DNA from: Opacimonas sp014872805 | GTDB taxonomy: Bacteria; Pseudomonadota; Gammaproteobacteria; Enterobacterales; Alteromonadaceae | Direction of reading: 5' to 3' | NCBI GenBank assembly: GCA_014872805.1 | Contig: WKFN01000015.1 | Span: forward strand, 62,001 to 126,000 | DNA: 64,000 nucleotides | Shown: piece by piece, positions 61,234 through 64,000 of the stretch | Position numbering within the stretch: position 1 is the first letter of the stretch | Layout of the letters: each line of letters starts with the position of its first letter | Translations under genes and position numbers: made by a program | Notes under the pieces: generated by a model | Database searches by the model: none | Told to the model about the DNA's origin: nothing | The model's input: only the letters and a program-made list of their open reading frames with translations

Positions 61234-63522
61234 GTGAGAGCCTTTTTTGGTTTATTACTAATTTCTGTATTCAGTTGTTCAGTATGTGCAAAGTTAGATG
61301 TGCCATTTAATGTCGATCACAACGTGGTGATTGATGGTCACATTTCTGATAGAGAATGGTCTCATGCCAACCGCATTGATGTGAACAACGTCATGCGCCC
61401 GTTTAACAATGTCCCCGCGCCAGTCAATACCACCGTCAGCTTTTTTGAAGATGGGCAACAGTAATATATACTCTTTGAAGCCTATGATTCTTCACCGAAC
61501 GATATACAAGCTCGACTTGTCGACCGAGACCTGATCTGGGGGGACGATATCGTTGGCGTCAAAATCGATACTTTCAATGACGGGCGTTTAGCCTATCAAT
61601 TTTTTGCCAATGCCTTAGGTATTCAATCTGATGCGATTCAAAACGAGATGACCGGGAATGAGTCAGACAGTTGGAATACAATTTGGCAAAGCCAAGGCAA
61701 AATAACAGAGGATGGCTATATTGTCGAGTTTGCGATCCCACTTAATGCAATGAATTTCGCACAATCAAATGAAGCTAAAATCTGGGGTGTTGAGTTTGTG
61801 CGTTTTTATCCTAGAGAACACATGTATCGGATATCGCACATTCAATATGACCGCAACAACGCCTGTGACCTATGTCAAATGATGCCAGTGACTGGCTTTG
61901 CCAAAGCTGAGCAGGGGAATGCATTAGAGCTTGTCCCGACTGTGATTGGTGGATACTCACAAACAAGAGATGTTTCACCAACTAGCGATTGGGACGGAGA
62001 ACGAGGACAAGAGATTGGCCTAGATATCAACTGGGGCATTACTCCGGAGATATCGTTACAAGGCACACTGAATCCGGATTTTTCACAGGTCGAATCGGAC
62101 TCGGCTCAAGTGTCCGTGAACAATACGTTTGCGTTATTTTTCCCAGAAAAACGGCCATTCTTTGTTGAAAACGCCGATTACTTTACTTCCATGCTCAATC
62201 TCATTTATACACGAAATATCAATGCTCCAGAATACGGTATCAAATTGACAGGTCGGTTAGCTCAGCATTCATTAGGCGTATTTTTTGCCAATGATGAAAC
62301 GACTAATTTTTTGGTGCCAGGTAATCTGGGTTCAAGAGTCAGCACAATAGAGAACAAATCCAACAATATGGCGTTACGTTATCGTTATGATGTCAATAAA
62401 GACCTCTCTGTGGGGGTTGTGTCGACCTTGCGTGAAGCGGATGATTATCACAATTACGTTTTTGGGGTGGATACCAAATGGACACCGACGGATACGGATA
62501 ATATTCGCATTCAGTATGTACATTCAGACACAGAATATCCGCAGGACATGTATCAGCAATTCTGTGACGATGAGTTGTGTAATGAGCGAGATGCGTTTTC
62601 AGAAGCGGCCTTACGCACACAACCTGGCGATTCGATTGGCGGTGGCGCGTTTCGCCTAGAATATCGCAGAGATACCGAACATTATTTTATCCGAGTGGGG
62701 CATTTTGACCACGAAGCTGATTTTCGCGGAGATTTGGGGTTTGTCTCGAGAGTGGATCGCAGGACATCTGTCATAGGTGGCGGGTATATCTGGCGCAGTG
62801 AAGAAGCGTGGTGGAATCGTTTGCGCTTACGCGGGGACTGGGATATTCATCACGATGACAAGGGAGATTTGTTAGAAAAAGAAATCGAAGCATTTTTCTC
62901 AATTAATGCCAAATACGATACCTACATTGATTTTGGGCAAACTCGGCGACAACGGGTGGGTTTGAGACAGGATCCAAGTGTGTTAACTATTGCCAGCAAT
63001 ACCACATTATTTGACGAGTATTTTAATCGCTTGATTATTGAAATGCGTCCAACTGCCGATTTGGAGTTATTTCAGCGTTTCTCACAAGGTGAGCAGATTG
63101 ATTTTGCCAATAATCGAGTGGGTGATCGATTTGTTTCTGATTCATCATTTGAGTATCAGTTTAATCGTCATCTAAAGCTCAATGCTGGGTATGAATACGT
63201 CGAACTCGACGCGAGCGGCGCGAACGTGTTCACGGCAAAAGTGTTGCAAGGACGCATGACCTATCAGTTTGATGCCAAACAATTTGTGCGCCTCATTGTG
63301 GATGTATCAGAAGTCGAGCGCAATGTGGATAATTACATTGATGATGTAACGCCATATTACAAAGATATGGGCGTGCAGCTTTTGTATTCTTATAAAGTTA
63401 ATCCATTGACCAAGTTTTTCTTGGGTTATTCGGATGCGGGTTTTCAAGATGAAACAATGGAACGACTGACGAGCAACGAGCGTTCGGTGTTCTTCAAAAT
63501 CTCCTTTGCCTATACTCAATAG
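61234..63522 (+). pseudogene. DUF5916/carbohydrate-binding outer-membrane protein, one in-frame stop
   Basis: About 760 codons. GTG 61234 follows GGGAGG; a signal peptide ends near VCAK. An N-terminal CBM9-like domain (VVIDGHISDREWSHA) is interrupted by TAA at 61462-61464 in 'FFEDGQQ-stop-YILFEAYDSSPND', and the same frame then continues to the end: CBM9-like WGVEFVRFYPRE, then a DUF5916 beta-barrel region with GIDINWGITPE-like, NPDFSQVESD, FPEKRPFFVENADYF and a final aromatic strand KISFAYTQ. The stop is probably a single nonsense change. Likely an outer-membrane barrel controlled by the divergent hybrid regulator. Confidence 0.88.
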
Positions 63523-63676
63523 ATAGGCCAATATTTCAGCATAATCACAATTCGATAAATGCTTGCTTTTTGGTCAAAACCTGCGTAATATTCGCGCCCT
63601 TACAGCCAATCCCATTTATTCCTTGTCTTAACGCAGCAGGCTGTACTGCAAAGACTACAAACCATAAGGAATCACG

Positions 63677-64000
63677 ATGCGTCATTACGAAATCGTATTC
63701 ATGGTTCACCCTGATCAGAGTGAACAAGTACCAGGTATGATCGAAAGATACACTGGTATCCTGACCCAAGAAGGCGGTCAGATCCACCGTTTAGAAGACT
63801 GGGGCCGTCGTCAGTTGGCTTACCCAATCGAAAAACTACATAAAGCACACTATGTTCTTATCAATGCAGAAGCGACTGCCGAATCAGTTGAAGAACTAGA
63901 AACTGCATTCCGTTTCAACGATGTTGTACTTCGTAACTTAGTTATCCGCACTAAAAACGCGGTAACTGAGCCTTCACCTATGAAGAAAGAAGAACGTCGT
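63677..64000 (+). CDS. rpsF: 30S ribosomal protein S6 (5' part)
   Basis: ATG 63677 with AAGGA 9 bp upstream; 108 codons are visible and the frame runs off the window. MRHYEIVFMVHPDQSEQVPG, GGQIHRLEDWGRRQLAYPI and VLRNLVIRTKNA are diagnostic. rpsR and rplI normally follow. The ~150-bp leader contains TACAGCC (63601) and GGCTGTA (63639), which could pair in the autoregulatory S6:S18 leader; I cannot confirm the motif. Confidence 0.96.
   Translation, partial: MRHYEIVFMVHPDQSEQVPGMIERYTGILTQEGGQIHRLEDWGRRQLAYPIEKLHKAHYVLINAEATAESVEELETAFRFNDVVLRNLVIRTKNAVTEPSPMKKEERR

Noticed and set aside
61234..63522. Two separate DUF5916-region genes
   Set aside because: Same frame on both sides of one TAA; the second piece has no signal peptide or RBS of its own.
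1..64000. CRISPR array
   Set aside because: No series of short regular repeats with unique spacers was seen on reading the window; no cas genes.

Overview
The window is chromosomal DNA of a marine gammaproteobacterium, most likely an Alteromonadales relative (Alteromonas/Paraglaciecola/Catenovulum type). This is inferred from gene content and order: lptM-lysA-dapF-DUF484-yigB-uvrD, trmB next to mutY-yggX followed by tRNA-Phe, ArcA, a hybrid two-component regulator of the polysaccharide-sensing type, and a malectin/GH16 glucanase. The species cannot be fixed from the sequence alone.

Layout. (1) 1-28.8 kb is dense core genome: DNA repair and helicases (uvrA end, uvrD, recQ, mutY), cell wall and lysine synthesis (mpl, lysA, dapF), gluconeogenesis and glycogen (fbp, glgA), ubiquinone and riboflavin steps (ubiX, ribA), an ammonium transporter behind a recognisable sigma-54/NtrC control region, ArcA and RNA methyltransferases. 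xerC, normally between DUF484 and yigB, is absent. (2) tRNA-Phe at 28.81 kb is the attachment site of a 14.3 kb genomic island (28894-43220), bounded by a 50-bp direct repeat of the tRNA 3' part, with a tyrosine integrase at the far end and a small serine recombinase in the middle. (3) 43.2-53 kb is accessory and decaying DNA: a lipoprotein/partner pair, a GH16-malectin gene with one in-frame stop, a broken IS3-family element, putP-proB, a cold-shock gene and another IS3 remnant. (4) 53-56 kb is a three-gene unit (DUF5666 lipoprotein, membrane-anchored LuxR-type regulator, cytochrome b561) with the same operator at the same distance from a -10 box in front of the first and third genes. (5) 56-63.5 kb holds a periplasmic metallopeptidase, a 1311-residue hybrid two-component regulator whose phosphoacceptor histidine is replaced by serine, and a divergent DUF5916-type gene broken by one in-frame stop. 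(6) rpsF begins at the right edge.

The most unusual part is the island's right half. Single cargo genes or pairs, all on the minus strand, sit between repeated boundaries made of the 3' tail of a ribbon-helix-helix gene (intact at 36824-37066) and the 3' tail of a small gene next to the integrase (intact at 41627-41830). Composite tail-tail repeats at 38551-38850 and 40385-40623 separate the cargos, and the join in the better preserved copy falls at the perfect palindrome GTTGACTAGTCAAC. The same palindrome overlaps the stop codon of the island's serine recombinase and, with one mismatch, lies between two other convergent genes. This looks like repeated, directional accretion of cargo modules at one spot, by homologous recombination between related islands or by site-specific recombination. 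A further tail copy lies outside the island at 52.8 kb.
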